Assembly: GCA_022842255.1 (NCBI GenBank) | Contig: JALHPW010000133.1 | Location: 1-7,941, forward strand | DNA from: Saprospiraceae bacterium | GTDB lineage: Bacteria; Bacteroidota; Bacteroidia; Chitinophagales; Saprospiraceae | DNA: 7,941 nt | Direction: 5' to 3' | Shown here: positions 1 to 6,384 of the stretch, piece by piece | How positions within the stretch are numbered: position 1 is the stretch's first letter | Layout of the letters: the number at the start of each line of letters is the position of its first letter | Position numbers and translations under genes: made by a program | Notes under the pieces: generated by a model | Told to the model about the DNA's origin: nothing | Seen by the model: only the letters and a program-made list of their open reading frames with translations | Databases searched by the model: none

Positions 1-1272
1 GGCAAAAAAGTAGCTGATTACTACCAACTCGTGCGACTTGACCCCTCTTATCAGGTTTTTTTTGGACAAAACGATTTAGTGGAAATTCCTGCTCAGATGC
101 CCGAATTGGAAAGGCTTTTTGAGCAAATCGAGCCCGGAAGCGCTGCAAACCTGCGCAAGTTTTTGGCAGAAGCCGAATACAAATACCGGGTGGGGATGGG
201 CGAATTTGTGCACAAACCCAGCCACAGCCTTTGGGAATTTGCAGACATGCGGGTGCTTTCGAGCCTCCTGCGCCTGCAGATGTTCACGCCCATGTCGCGC
301 CATGTCCGGCAACTTTTCAAAAACGAAAAGTTGATTCAACTGCTCGAATTCCCGGTGTTATTTCTGGGCGCAACCCCACAAAACACCCCTGCGCTTTACA
401 GCCTGATGAACTATGCCGATATGGCACTGGGCACCTGGTACCCCATGGGTGGGATGTTTAAAATTGTGGAGGCAATGGCCGACCTCGCTCGCGAATTGGG
501 TGTGGAAATCAAACTGAATCAAGAAGTTGCGCAAATCCAGACCACGAATGGCAAGGCGGTTTCGCTCCTCACCACCGATGGTAGCCGATACACGGCCGAT
601 GCTTTTGTAGGCAGCGCCGATTACCACCACATCGAGACGAAACTGCTCGACGCCAGCCAACGCAACTATTCCGACCACTATTGGGACAAGCGTGTGATGG
701 CGCCCTCCAGTTTGCTGTGGTATGTGGGCATAAACAAACGCCTGGAAGGCCTTAAGCACCACAACCTGTTTTTTGACGAAGACTTTGGCCTGCACTCGGA
801 GGAGATTTATACCACACCCCAATGGCCTACACGTCCGCTGTTTTATGCAAGTGTGCCCTCGGTTACTGACCCCAGCGTGGCACCGGCCGGATGTGAGAAC
901 CTGTTTTTGTTGATTCCAGTGGCACCAGGCCTGGAAGACAGCCCTGAAATCCGGGAGCGATATTTTAACGTAGTTATGGAACGGCTCGAACGGCACACCA
1001 GCCAAAGTATCCGCCCACATATCGTCTACCAGCGCTCGTATGCCCATGCCGATTTTGTGCAAGACTACCACGCCTTCCGCGGCAATGCCTATGGCCTGGC
1101 GAATACCCTTTTGCAAACGGCTTTTTTGAAACCAAAAATGAAAAACCGTCAGCTTTCAAATCTTTGGTATACCGGACAATTGACCACCCCAGGTCCCGGC
1201 GTGCCCCCTTCGCTCATCAGTGGACAGGTGGTTGCGAAGGAAGTAAAAAAATGGGCAACCGCTAATCAATAA
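1..1272 (+). CDS. crtI: Phytoene desaturase CrtI, 5' end cut by window edge
   Basis: This is a FAD-dependent carotenoid desaturase, which introduces double bases' worth of unsaturation into phytoene at the membrane to give lycopene or a related polyene. The frame is open from base 1 with no stop. The first visible residues (GKKVADYYQLVRLDPSY) already match the family interior, so the GTG at 31 is an internal valine codon and not a start. About 423 residues are visible against a usual 490-500, so roughly the first 70, including the GxGxxG dinucleotide-binding motif, lie upstream of the window. The C-terminal CrtI/FAD signature is at visible residues 387-408 (NLWYTG, then TTPGPGVPPSLISG). It follows the bacterial pattern but has TTPGPG where many homologues have THPGAG. 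The 12-base gap to crtB indicates a shared transcript. Family assignment is firm. The number of desaturation steps and the exact product cannot be read from the sequence. Confidence 0.95.
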   Translation, partial: GKKVADYYQLVRLDPSYQVFFGQNDLVEIPAQMPELERLFEQIEPGSAANLRKFLAEAEYKYRVGMGEFVHKPSHSLWEFADMRVLSSLLRLQMFTPMSRHVRQLFKNEKLIQLLEFPVLFLGATPQNTPALYSLMNYADMALGTWYPMGGMFKIVEAMADLARELGVEIKLNQEVAQIQTTNGKAVSLLTTDGSRYTADAFVGSADYHHIETKLLDASQRNYSDHYWDKRVMAPSSLLWYVGINKRLEGLKHHNLFFDEDFGLHSEEIYTTPQWPTRPLFYASVPSVTDPSVAPAGCENLFLLIPVAPGLEDSPEIRERYFNVVMERLERHTSQSIRPHIVYQRSYAHADFVQDYHAFRGNAYGLANTLLQTAFLKPKMKNRQLSNLWYTGQLTTPGPGVPPSLISGQVVAKEVKKWATANQ

Positions 1273-1284
1273 ACCTGCTTTAGT

Positions 1285-2127
1285 ATGAACCATCTTCAGC
1301 TTTTCAATCGCACTTGCGCTGAGTGTAGTAGCCTGATTACCAGGAGATACAGCACTTCGTTTTCCTTAGGAATCAAGTTGTTCCACCCTCGTTTCCGCGG
1401 ACCGATTTATGGTATCTATGGCTTTGTTCGCTTTGCCGATGAGATTGTGGATACATTCCATGATTATCCCAAAGCCGAGCTTTTTGAGCGCTTTCGTCAG
1501 GATACTTGGCGTGCGATTGAGGAAGGCATCAGCCTTAACCCCGTCTTGCACTCCTTTCAACACGTGGTGCGGAAATACGGGATTCAGCGGGATTTGATTG
1601 AAGCTTTCCTCGACAGTATGGAGATGGATTTGACCGAGTCTACCTACGACCCGGAAGGATACAATGAATACATCTATGGCTCGGCGGAAGTGGTAGGTTT
1701 GATGTGCCTGCGTGTTTTTTGTGAAGGAAACGATGTGCAATATGAAAGCCTTAAAGCTTCCGCTCGAAGACTGGGCGCGGCTTTTCAGAAAATAAACTTC
1801 CTGCGCGACATAAAAAGCGACCACGAAGAGCGCGGTCGGGTGTATTTCCCGGGGGTCGATTTTACCCGCTTTACCCAGGAGGACAAATGGCAAATCGAGG
1901 CTGATATCAAGCAGGATTTTGATGCGGCTTTGGAGGGGATTCGGCAATTGCCCAAAGGAGCCCGATTAGGCGTGTACCTCGCCTATAAATATTACACCCA
2001 TCTTTTCCTCAAAATCAAGAGTGCTCCCCCACAACGGGTGGCCCAAGAGCGTTTCAGACTGTCGAGCAAGCGGAAAGTGTATTTGCTCTGTAGCTCGGCT
2101 TTGCGGCATCAATTGGGTGTTTTATAA
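1285..2127 (+). CDS. crtB: Phytoene synthase CrtB (squalene/phytoene synthase family)
   Basis: The enzyme condenses two geranylgeranyl diphosphates head-to-head into phytoene, the first committed step of carotenoid synthesis. The 280-residue length is normal for bacterial CrtB. Visible family features are an N-terminal STSFSLG stretch (23-29), the first Mg-diphosphate motif D52-E-I-V-D56, a YGSAEVVGLM helix (131-140), and the second motif region QKINFLRDIKSD (168-179) with D175 and D179, running into EERGRVYFP. Both aspartate-rich motifs are intact, so the enzyme should be active. It starts at ATG 12 bases after the crtI stop. No Shine-Dalgarno sequence is visible, which is common in Bacteroidota, and co-transcription with crtI is likely. 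A squalene or diapophytoene synthase of the same fold is possible, but the immediately preceding crtI strongly favours phytoene synthase. Confidence 0.95.
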   Translation: MNHLQLFNRTCAECSSLITRRYSTSFSLGIKLFHPRFRGPIYGIYGFVRFADEIVDTFHDYPKAELFERFRQDTWRAIEEGISLNPVLHSFQHVVRKYGIQRDLIEAFLDSMEMDLTESTYDPEGYNEYIYGSAEVVGLMCLRVFCEGNDVQYESLKASARRLGAAFQKINFLRDIKSDHEERGRVYFPGVDFTRFTQEDKWQIEADIKQDFDAALEGIRQLPKGARLGVYLAYKYYTHLFLKIKSAPPQRVAQERFRLSSKRKVYLLCSSALRHQLGVL

Positions 2128-2137
2128 GCATCACGTC

Positions 2138-2169
2138 CTTGTTTTTTTGAACTATGAACCATACCTTTG
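2138..2169 (+). promoter_or_regulatory. Candidate upstream promoter overlapping the palindrome
   Basis: CTTG at 2138-2141, then 20 bases, then TACCTTTG at 2162-2169. This matches the Bacteroidota -33 TTG / -7 TAnnTTTG arrangement with one mismatch in the -33. Transcription would start near the palindrome loop and run into the XRE gene. The -7 box is inside the left arm of the palindrome, so a dimeric repressor could mask it. It may be fortuitous, because a better promoter lies closer to the XRE gene. Confidence 0.3.
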
Positions 2170-2197
2170 GATGCGACGCTCCAAGGGTATGGTTCGT
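2154..2197 (+). terminator. Long palindrome after crtB, possible terminator or operator
   Basis: The left arm 2156-2171 (GAACCATACCTTTGGA) pairs with 2180-2195 (TCCAAGGGTATGGTTC) around an 8-base loop. The only imperfection is a T-G wobble, and two more pairs (T-G and A-T) extend the stem to 2154/2197. It begins 26 bases after the crtB stop, where an intrinsic terminator would lie. However, the run after the stem is only GTTTT followed by GGGG, so it is a weak terminator by T-tract. A seven-T run lies before the stem (2142-2148), which does not help + strand termination. The left arm contains a TACCTTTG box, so it could instead be a protein-binding dyad over a promoter. Confidence 0.5.
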
Positions 2198-2239
2198 TTT
2201 GGGGCATACTTTGTTGGAGCTGAACCAAACTGAAAACCA

Positions 2240-2271
2240 TTTGCAAATTACCTTATAAGTGAATACCTTTG
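2240..2271 (+). promoter_or_regulatory. Promoter of the XRE-family gene
   Basis: TTTG at 2240-2243, a 20-base spacer, then TACCTTTG at 2264-2271. This is a complete match to the Bacteroidota sigma-ABfr-type promoter (-33 TTTG, -7 TAnnTTTG). The -7 box ends 22 bases before the ATG at 2294, leaving a short leader that contains a tandem TTGAAC. No purine-rich ribosome-binding site is visible. The promoter implies that the XRE gene is transcribed independently of crtIB. Confidence 0.7.
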
Positions 2272-2293
2272 TAAAACCTTTTGAACTTGAACT

Positions 2294-2638
2294 ATGAATA
2301 ACAGTGTCATTGAGCGTATACGTGCTCGCACCGAACCGGAAACCCGGCTATATGTCCAAAAAAACCTTGACATCTCTTGTCGGGTCAACGAACTCCTGCA
2401 ACAAAAAGGCTGGACGCAAAAAGACCTTGCGAAGGCATTGGGCAAAACCGAATCAGAAGTAAGTCGGTGGCTTTCTGGGATGCATAACCTTACGCTTAAA
2501 AGCATCGTCAAGCTGGAGGTCGTTTTACGAGAGAATATATTGATCATACCTGATCGTATGACTAAAAATAATACAGTAGCTTATCCCAAGGTTTTATCTG
2601 AAATAGAGCCCAGTGAATGTTTTTCAGACACACTCTAA
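2294..2638 (+). CDS. Small XRE-family helix-turn-helix protein, antitoxin-like
   Basis: This is a 114-residue DNA-binding protein with a Cro/C1-type HTH. The domain spans about residues 29-85, and the recognition unit TQKDLAKALGKTESEVSRWLSG is at 41-62, followed by the conserved helix around LTLKSIVKLEVVL. The N-terminal 28 residues are charged and helical-looking. The C-terminal tail (from about 86) is polar with no recognised domain. The architecture resembles HigA-like antitoxins and small XRE regulators common in Bacteroidota. No toxin-like ORF (HigB/RelE type, about 90-120 aa) sits beside it: upstream is non-coding palindrome and downstream is an acyltransferase. It therefore looks like an orphan regulator. 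It has its own promoter-like sequence. Autoregulation through the upstream palindrome is plausible but not shown. The ATG start is supported by promoter spacing. Confidence 0.85.
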   Translation: MNNSVIERIRARTEPETRLYVQKNLDISCRVNELLQQKGWTQKDLAKALGKTESEVSRWLSGMHNLTLKSIVKLEVVLRENILIIPDRMTKNNTVAYPKVLSEIEPSECFSDTL

Positions 2639-2749
2639 CTAGGACCATCCGGCGCCAATCAATACAAAAGATAGGTAGTGGTTTTGCTCTCAGCAAGCTG
2701 TAAGTTTTAACCCAAAAAAACCGTTGCTTTGTGGCCTAAGTTTTTACCA
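2639..2749. other. Intergenic spacer between XRE gene and acyltransferase
   Basis: This is 111 bases with no convincing gene. A short stem, TTGCT-CTC-AGCAA, falls around 2684-2696 and is too small to call a terminator. TTGCTTTG at 2724-2731 differs at one position from the TAnnTTTG -7 box and lies 18 bases before the preferred acyltransferase ATG. No matching -33 is seen at the expected distance, so it is only a weak promoter candidate. Confidence 0.4.
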
Positions 2750-4066
2750 ATGGCCTATCGCAATGCCCCTATCAACCCAGTCATGCGGCTGATTTATGTC
2801 CTGCTCCGGATTGTTACTTGGGCAGGGATTTCGGTCTTTTATCGCCGCCGACTTGTGCTGGGGCGTGAGCATGCGCGTTTTGACGGACCCGCCATCGTGG
2901 TTGCCAACCACCCGAGTACCTTGATGGACCCGCTGAACGTGGGCCTGAACATCCGGCAGGAAATGTTTTTTCTCGCCAACTATGGCTTGTTTAAAAACCC
3001 GGTGAGCGCCTGGATACTCACCCGGCTCTTCTGCATCCCCGTAAAGCGGAAAGAAGACGTGGCCGAAGGGGAGGCACGCGACAACGACGCGGCTTTTGAA
3101 CAATCATTCCGGCATTTGGAAAAAAATGGCGTGCTCTTTATCGCTGCAGAGGGCGTGAGTTGGATGAACCGTTACGTGCGGCCATTCAAAACAGGCACCG
3201 CCCGCATCGCTTTTGGGGCAGAACGCCGCAATCACTGGCAATTAGGGGTCAAAATTATTCCAGTAGGCGTGAGCTACGATGCGCCCCGGCTTTTCCGCAG
3301 TCGCACCACAGTGGAATATGGCGCAGCCATTGACCCCGCGCCCTGGGCCGAAGCCTTCCAAAAAGATCCTGAAAAGGCGGTAGACGATTTTACGGAAGCC
3401 ATCCGCAGCCGGGTCGCGGCGCTCACACTCGATGGTAAAAGCGAAGCGGGCGATGCTTTTGTCGGCCAACTGGAAACTTTGGTCCGCAATGCACAATCGG
3501 GCATGTCAGACGAAGAGGCGTTTTATTTCCAGAAAAATTTTTTGGCGAAAAACATTGAAAATGAATCGTTTAAGGCCAAAGTTGCAGCTTATTTCGCTGC
3601 GCTTGAAAAGGCTGGGTTGACAGATGCCGGCCTGTCTTACAATGTCAAACACCCAGTTTCCAGTATTCAATACCCAATATCCATGCTGCTGCTCGCGCCG
3701 TTTTTCCTGCTGGGTTATGGGTTCTGGGTTTTGCCCTGTTACTTGCCCGCATTGCTTTGCAAACGCCTGAAACTTTATCCCGGTTACGATAGCAACGTGA
3801 AAATGTTGGCGGGGCTTTTCACGTTCCCGTTGGCACTTTGGGCTGGCTGGAAACTTGCTTTTTGGCTCTTTAATAGCAGTCTTTGGGCTTGGGCGGCCCT
3901 GCTGGTGTTGATTGTCTGCGGCTATTTGGCTGAGGTTTTTATGGACATTGGCAGGTGTTGGTGGGAAGGCCGCTGGTCGCGTTTTTTTCAACGGCAAAAC
4001 CCGGACGCATGGCAGGACCTTAGCTCAACACGCGAAGGGATTATAAGCCTATTATTTGCCTCATAA
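2750..4066 (+). CDS. PlsC-like glycerolipid acyltransferase with C-terminal membrane region
   Basis: This is a probable membrane-associated 1-acyl- or glycerol-3-phosphate acyltransferase, transferring an acyl chain to a glycerol-phosphate-type acceptor. The catalytic motif is NHPSTLMDP with H54 and D60, spaced HX5D as in the yeast Gpt2/Sct1-like branch rather than the HX4D of classical PlsC. Next come IPVKRKED (96-103), the acceptor-binding EG at 134-135 with PFKTGTARIAF (145-155), and the IIPVGVSY strand (169-176). A linker of about 130 residues follows, then three hydrophobic segments at about 309-338, 352-374 and 378-398, which anchor the C terminus. The length is 438 aa, longer than simple PlsC. 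I chose ATG 2750. An in-frame TTG at 2729 would add MWPKFLP but overlaps a possible -7 box. Family assignment is good. The acceptor and donor are not determinable, and a role in phospholipid or other glycerolipid synthesis is inference. Confidence 0.85.
   Translation: MAYRNAPINPVMRLIYVLLRIVTWAGISVFYRRRLVLGREHARFDGPAIVVANHPSTLMDPLNVGLNIRQEMFFLANYGLFKNPVSAWILTRLFCIPVKRKEDVAEGEARDNDAAFEQSFRHLEKNGVLFIAAEGVSWMNRYVRPFKTGTARIAFGAERRNHWQLGVKIIPVGVSYDAPRLFRSRTTVEYGAAIDPAPWAEAFQKDPEKAVDDFTEAIRSRVAALTLDGKSEAGDAFVGQLETLVRNAQSGMSDEEAFYFQKNFLAKNIENESFKAKVAAYFAALEKAGLTDAGLSYNVKHPVSSIQYPISMLLLAPFFLLGYGFWVLPCYLPALLCKRLKLYPGYDSNVKMLAGLFTFPLALWAGWKLAFWLFNSSLWAWAALLVLIVCGYLAEVFMDIGRCWWEGRWSRFFQRQNPDAWQDLSSTREGIISLLFAS
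3651..3683 (+). repeat. Degenerate short tandem repeat inside the acyltransferase gene
   Basis: The stretch is made of variants of an approximately 8-base unit (CCAGTTT, CCAGTATT, CAATACCC, AATATCC) and encodes HPVSSIQYPIS at residues 301-311, exactly at the junction between the soluble region and the first membrane segment. The reverse strand reads as GGATATTGGGTATTGAA-type DNA, resembling low-complexity repeats often scattered in intergenic regions of Bacteroidota. It keeps the reading frame. It could equally be an ordinary linker sequence. Confidence 0.35.
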
Positions 4067-4123
4067 TCGTTGTTTTTCATCCATCTATTTTCAAACAAAA
4101 CTGCACGGCGGTGATATTCTGAT
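4067..4123. other. Intergenic spacer before the class V PLP enzyme
   Basis: This is 57 bases, AT-rich in its first half. I see no good terminator hairpin and no clean TAnnTTTG box. The nearest is TATTTTCA at about 4086-4093, a poor match. The downstream gene may be read from the acyltransferase transcript. Confidence 0.35.
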
Positions 4124-5299
4124 ATGCCTACTATAGAACAACTTCGCGCCGAAACCCCGGCATGTGCCCAGAAAATCCACCTCAACAATGCTGGAGCAAG
4201 CCTCCAACCAGCTCCAGTGATTGAAGCTGTGCACCGTCATCTTGATCTTGAGTCGCAAATAGGGGGCTATGAAGCGGCCGATGCCATGGCTGTTGAAAAG
4301 TGGGGTTTTTATACATCAATTGCCCAATTGCTACATGCAAAACCCCACAACATCGCTTTTTCGGCCAGTGCAACCGATGCGTACGCCAAAGCACTCAGTG
4401 CCTTCCCATGGCAAGCTGGCGACGTGATTATAACGACCGAAAACGACTATTCTTCCAATCAAATCGCATTCCTTTCCCTTCAAAAACGCCTAGGCATCAA
4501 ACTTTTGCGTGCACGTAATCTTCCTTCGGGCGGTGTCGATGTGGATGACCTTGAACGACTTGTACGTTTGAACCGCCCACGACTAGTGGCGGTAACCCAT
4601 GTGCCGACCAATAGTGGATTGGTACAACCCATAGCGGCCATCGGGAAAATATGCCGCGAACAAGAGACCTGGTACTTGGTAGACGCCTGTCAGTCGGCAG
4701 GGCAGATGGAGTTGGACGTGTCAAGTATTGGTTGTGATTTTCTTACGGCTACGATGCGCAAATACATGCGCGGCCCACGTGGCGCGGGTTTTTTATTTGC
4801 TTCCGACCGGGTGCTGAATGCCGGGCTGGAGTTGCTGCTGCCAGACATGCACGGGGCAGATTGGACCGGGGCGGACGAGTACGTAACAGCCAAGACAGCC
4901 AAGCGGTTTGAATATTGGGAGATGCCCATCGCATTGCTGTTGGGTAGCAAGGTTGCAGTGGATTATGCCCTCGAAGTAGGCCTGGGTTTTGCAGAAACCC
5001 GTATAAACCAACTTGCTCAGCTTACGCGACAACTACTCGCTGAAGTGCCAGGCGTTCGCGTTTTGGATGAAGGAGAACAATTGTGCGGTATCGTAACGGC
5101 CCATGCCAATCATTGGGAACCAAAGGCATTGATGGAAAAACTCCACAGCGCAAACATCAATGGCCGAATCGCAACCAGAGCGGCTGCACAGATTGATTTT
5201 TCCCAAAAAGGGGTAGAATGGGCATTGCGCCTATCACCACATTATTACAACACAGAAGAAGAAATCCATTGTTTGGCGGAAGTCCTCCAAAAAGCATAA
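4124..5299 (+). CDS. Class V aminotransferase-fold PLP enzyme, substrate unknown
   Basis: This is a fold-type I PLP enzyme of the aminotransferase class V / cysteine desulfurase superfamily, 391 aa and apparently full length. Visible features are the N-terminal substrate loop HLNNAGASLQP (19-29), IGGYEAADA (46-54), FSASATDAYAKAL (79-91), VTHVPTNSGLVQPI (157-170), PLP-ring aspartate D187 with Q190 in VDACQSAGQ, and the Schiff-base lysine K213 in ATMRKYMRGPRGAGFLF. The RK-x-x-RGPRG pattern and the GGY-A-A segment resemble the EgtE-like C-S lyase and isopenicillin-N-epimerase-like branch more than SufS-type desulfurases. Kynureninase motifs are not seen. The stop codon is one base from that of the convergent ACMSD gene, so the two transcripts probably overlap at their 3' ends. 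A C-S lyase or desulfurase-type reaction is possible, but the reaction is inference. Confidence 0.85.
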   Translation: MPTIEQLRAETPACAQKIHLNNAGASLQPAPVIEAVHRHLDLESQIGGYEAADAMAVEKWGFYTSIAQLLHAKPHNIAFSASATDAYAKALSAFPWQAGDVIITTENDYSSNQIAFLSLQKRLGIKLLRARNLPSGGVDVDDLERLVRLNRPRLVAVTHVPTNSGLVQPIAAIGKICREQETWYLVDACQSAGQMELDVSSIGCDFLTATMRKYMRGPRGAGFLFASDRVLNAGLELLLPDMHGADWTGADEYVTAKTAKRFEYWEMPIALLLGSKVAVDYALEVGLGFAETRINQLAQLTRQLLAEVPGVRVLDEGEQLCGIVTAHANHWEPKALMEKLHSANINGRIATRAAAQIDFSQKGVEWALRLSPHYYNTEEEIHCLAEVLQKA

Positions 5300-5300
5300 A

Positions 5301-6302
5301 TCAGGATTCTTTTTCCCCATACAGCCACTCCAGGGTATTCTGGTAAAACACCCGGGCCAGGGTCTCCTCTGGCAAGCCCATCTCCTCAATAAATTTCCCG
5401 ATTTCAAGATCGCCAAGCGGGAATGGGTAATCGGTGCCCAGGCATATCTTTTTGTCGCCCACCACATCCATAATGTATTTGAACAACTGCGCGTCGTGGG
5501 TAGCCGAGTCGTACCAAAAGCGTCGCAGGTAATCGCGTGGCGAAACCGGATTGTCTATTGCCACCAAATCGGGCCGACAATTGAAGCCGTGTTCGATCCT
5601 GCCAATGGTAGGCACAAAAGATCCGCCCGAATGCGCCAGACACACGCGCAATTTTGGCAAGCGTTCCAGCACCCCGCCAAATATTAGCGAACAAGCGGCC
5701 CTGCTGGTCTCAGCGGGCATCCCAACGAGCCAGGGCAGCCAGTATTTGCGCATATCTGCCTCCCCCATCATTTCCCAAGGGTGGACAAAAACGGCCATAT
5801 TGAGTCGTTCGCAGGCCTCAAAAATGGGAAAGAATTGGGCTTCGCTCAGGTTTTGCTGGTTTACATTCGAACCAATCTGTACCCCCGGAAAACCGAGTCC
5901 ATGCAAGCGCTCCAACTCTTGAATGGCCAAATCCGTATCCTGCATCGGCAGTGTACCGAGTGCAATGTAGTGCTCCGGATAATCATCCACGATGCCGGCC
6001 AAGTGGTCGTTCAGAAACATCGACAAATCCAAACAATCGGCTGGTTTTGCCCAGTAGCTGAACATTACCGGAATGGTGCACACCACCTGCACCGGGGTGC
6101 GGAAATGCGCGTATTCGCCAATACGCACCTGTGGGTCCCAACAATTGGAGGCAATTTCGCGAAAAAACGTGTCGCCTTTCATCATGCGGGCAAAACCTGG
6201 AACATGGTGGTCCAAGTGAATAAATTCCCCGTAGCCGAACTTGTCCGCAAAATTGGGCAGCCGTTCGGGCAGGAGGTGGGTGTGCATGTCTATCTTTTTC
6301 AT
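5301..6302 (-). CDS. 2-amino-3-carboxymuconate-6-semialdehyde decarboxylase (ACMSD)
   Basis: This zinc-dependent amidohydrolase-superfamily decarboxylase converts 2-amino-3-carboxymuconate-6-semialdehyde to 2-aminomuconate semialdehyde. It steers the kynurenine pathway away from quinolinate and NAD towards full catabolism. All expected active-site residues are visible: H7 and H9 (MHTH), H174 in FVHPWE, catalytic H224 in LAHSGG, D291 in GTDYPFPLG, plus R48 and R235 at the positions of the substrate-binding arginines. Long near-identical family blocks are also present (PVMFSYWAKP, GTLPMQ, FPGVQIG, KYWLPWLVGMPAETS). The length of 333 aa matches characterised ACMSDs. I chose ATG 6302 because the family starts MKxIDxHxH. 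An in-frame GTG at 6347 would add 15 unconserved residues and read through a -7-like box. No other kynurenine-pathway gene is in the window. Confidence 0.94.
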   Translation of the reverse strand: MKKIDMHTHLLPERLPNFADKFGYGEFIHLDHHVPGFARMMKGDTFFREIASNCWDPQVRIGEYAHFRTPVQVVCTIPVMFSYWAKPADCLDLSMFLNDHLAGIVDDYPEHYIALGTLPMQDTDLAIQELERLHGLGFPGVQIGSNVNQQNLSEAQFFPIFEACERLNMAVFVHPWEMMGEADMRKYWLPWLVGMPAETSRAACSLIFGGVLERLPKLRVCLAHSGGSFVPTIGRIEHGFNCRPDLVAIDNPVSPRDYLRRFWYDSATHDAQLFKYIMDVVGDKKICLGTDYPFPLGDLEIGKFIEEMGLPEETLARVFYQNTLEWLYGEKES

Positions 6303-6307
6303 CGGGG

Positions 6308-6315
6308 CAAAGGTA
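6308..6315 (-). promoter_or_regulatory. -7 box just upstream of the ACMSD start
   Basis: Read on the minus strand this is an exact TACCTTTG, ending only 5 bases before the ATG at 6302. Transcription would begin at or within a few bases of the start codon, giving a leaderless or near-leaderless mRNA. No TTTG is found at the usual 19-21 bases upstream, so the -33 element is missing or degenerate. Confidence 0.5.
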
Positions 6316-6384
6316 CGCACTTGTTTTTCTTCGCCTTTTGACGACACGTGGCTTTTAATCCGTGCTTAGCGGCTTTTCTATCAA

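Noticed and set aside
31..33. GTG at 31 as the start of the phytoene desaturase.
   Set aside because: The frame is open to base 1 and the residues before it match the interior of CrtI, so this is an internal valine in a gene cut by the window edge.
358..1116. 252-codon open frame on the minus strand inside crtI.
   Set aside because: The crtI frame has clear family motifs throughout. The antisense product shows no recognisable domain and reflects codon bias of the real gene.
2154..2258. A 34-codon ORF (MNHTFGCDAP...) in the crtB/XRE gap.
   Set aside because: It is made almost entirely of the palindrome and promoter DNA, lacks a ribosome-binding site, and its composition does not look protein-like.
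2639..2749. A toxin gene partner for the XRE protein.
   Set aside because: No ORF of suitable size is present in this spacer or upstream. The next gene is an acyltransferase.
4124..5299. Kynureninase as the identity of the PLP enzyme, suggested by its ACMSD neighbour.
   Set aside because: The motif around K213 (RKYMRGPRG) and the N-terminal HLNNAGASLQP loop differ from kynureninase and match the EgtE/epimerase-like class V branch.
5781..6341. 186-codon open frame on the + strand opposite ACMSD.
   Set aside because: It is antisense to a highly conserved enzyme and the product is unlike any protein family I recognise.
6303..6347. GTG start extending ACMSD by 15 residues.
   Set aside because: The family begins at MKxIDxHxH. 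The extension is charged and unconserved and reads across a promoter-like box.
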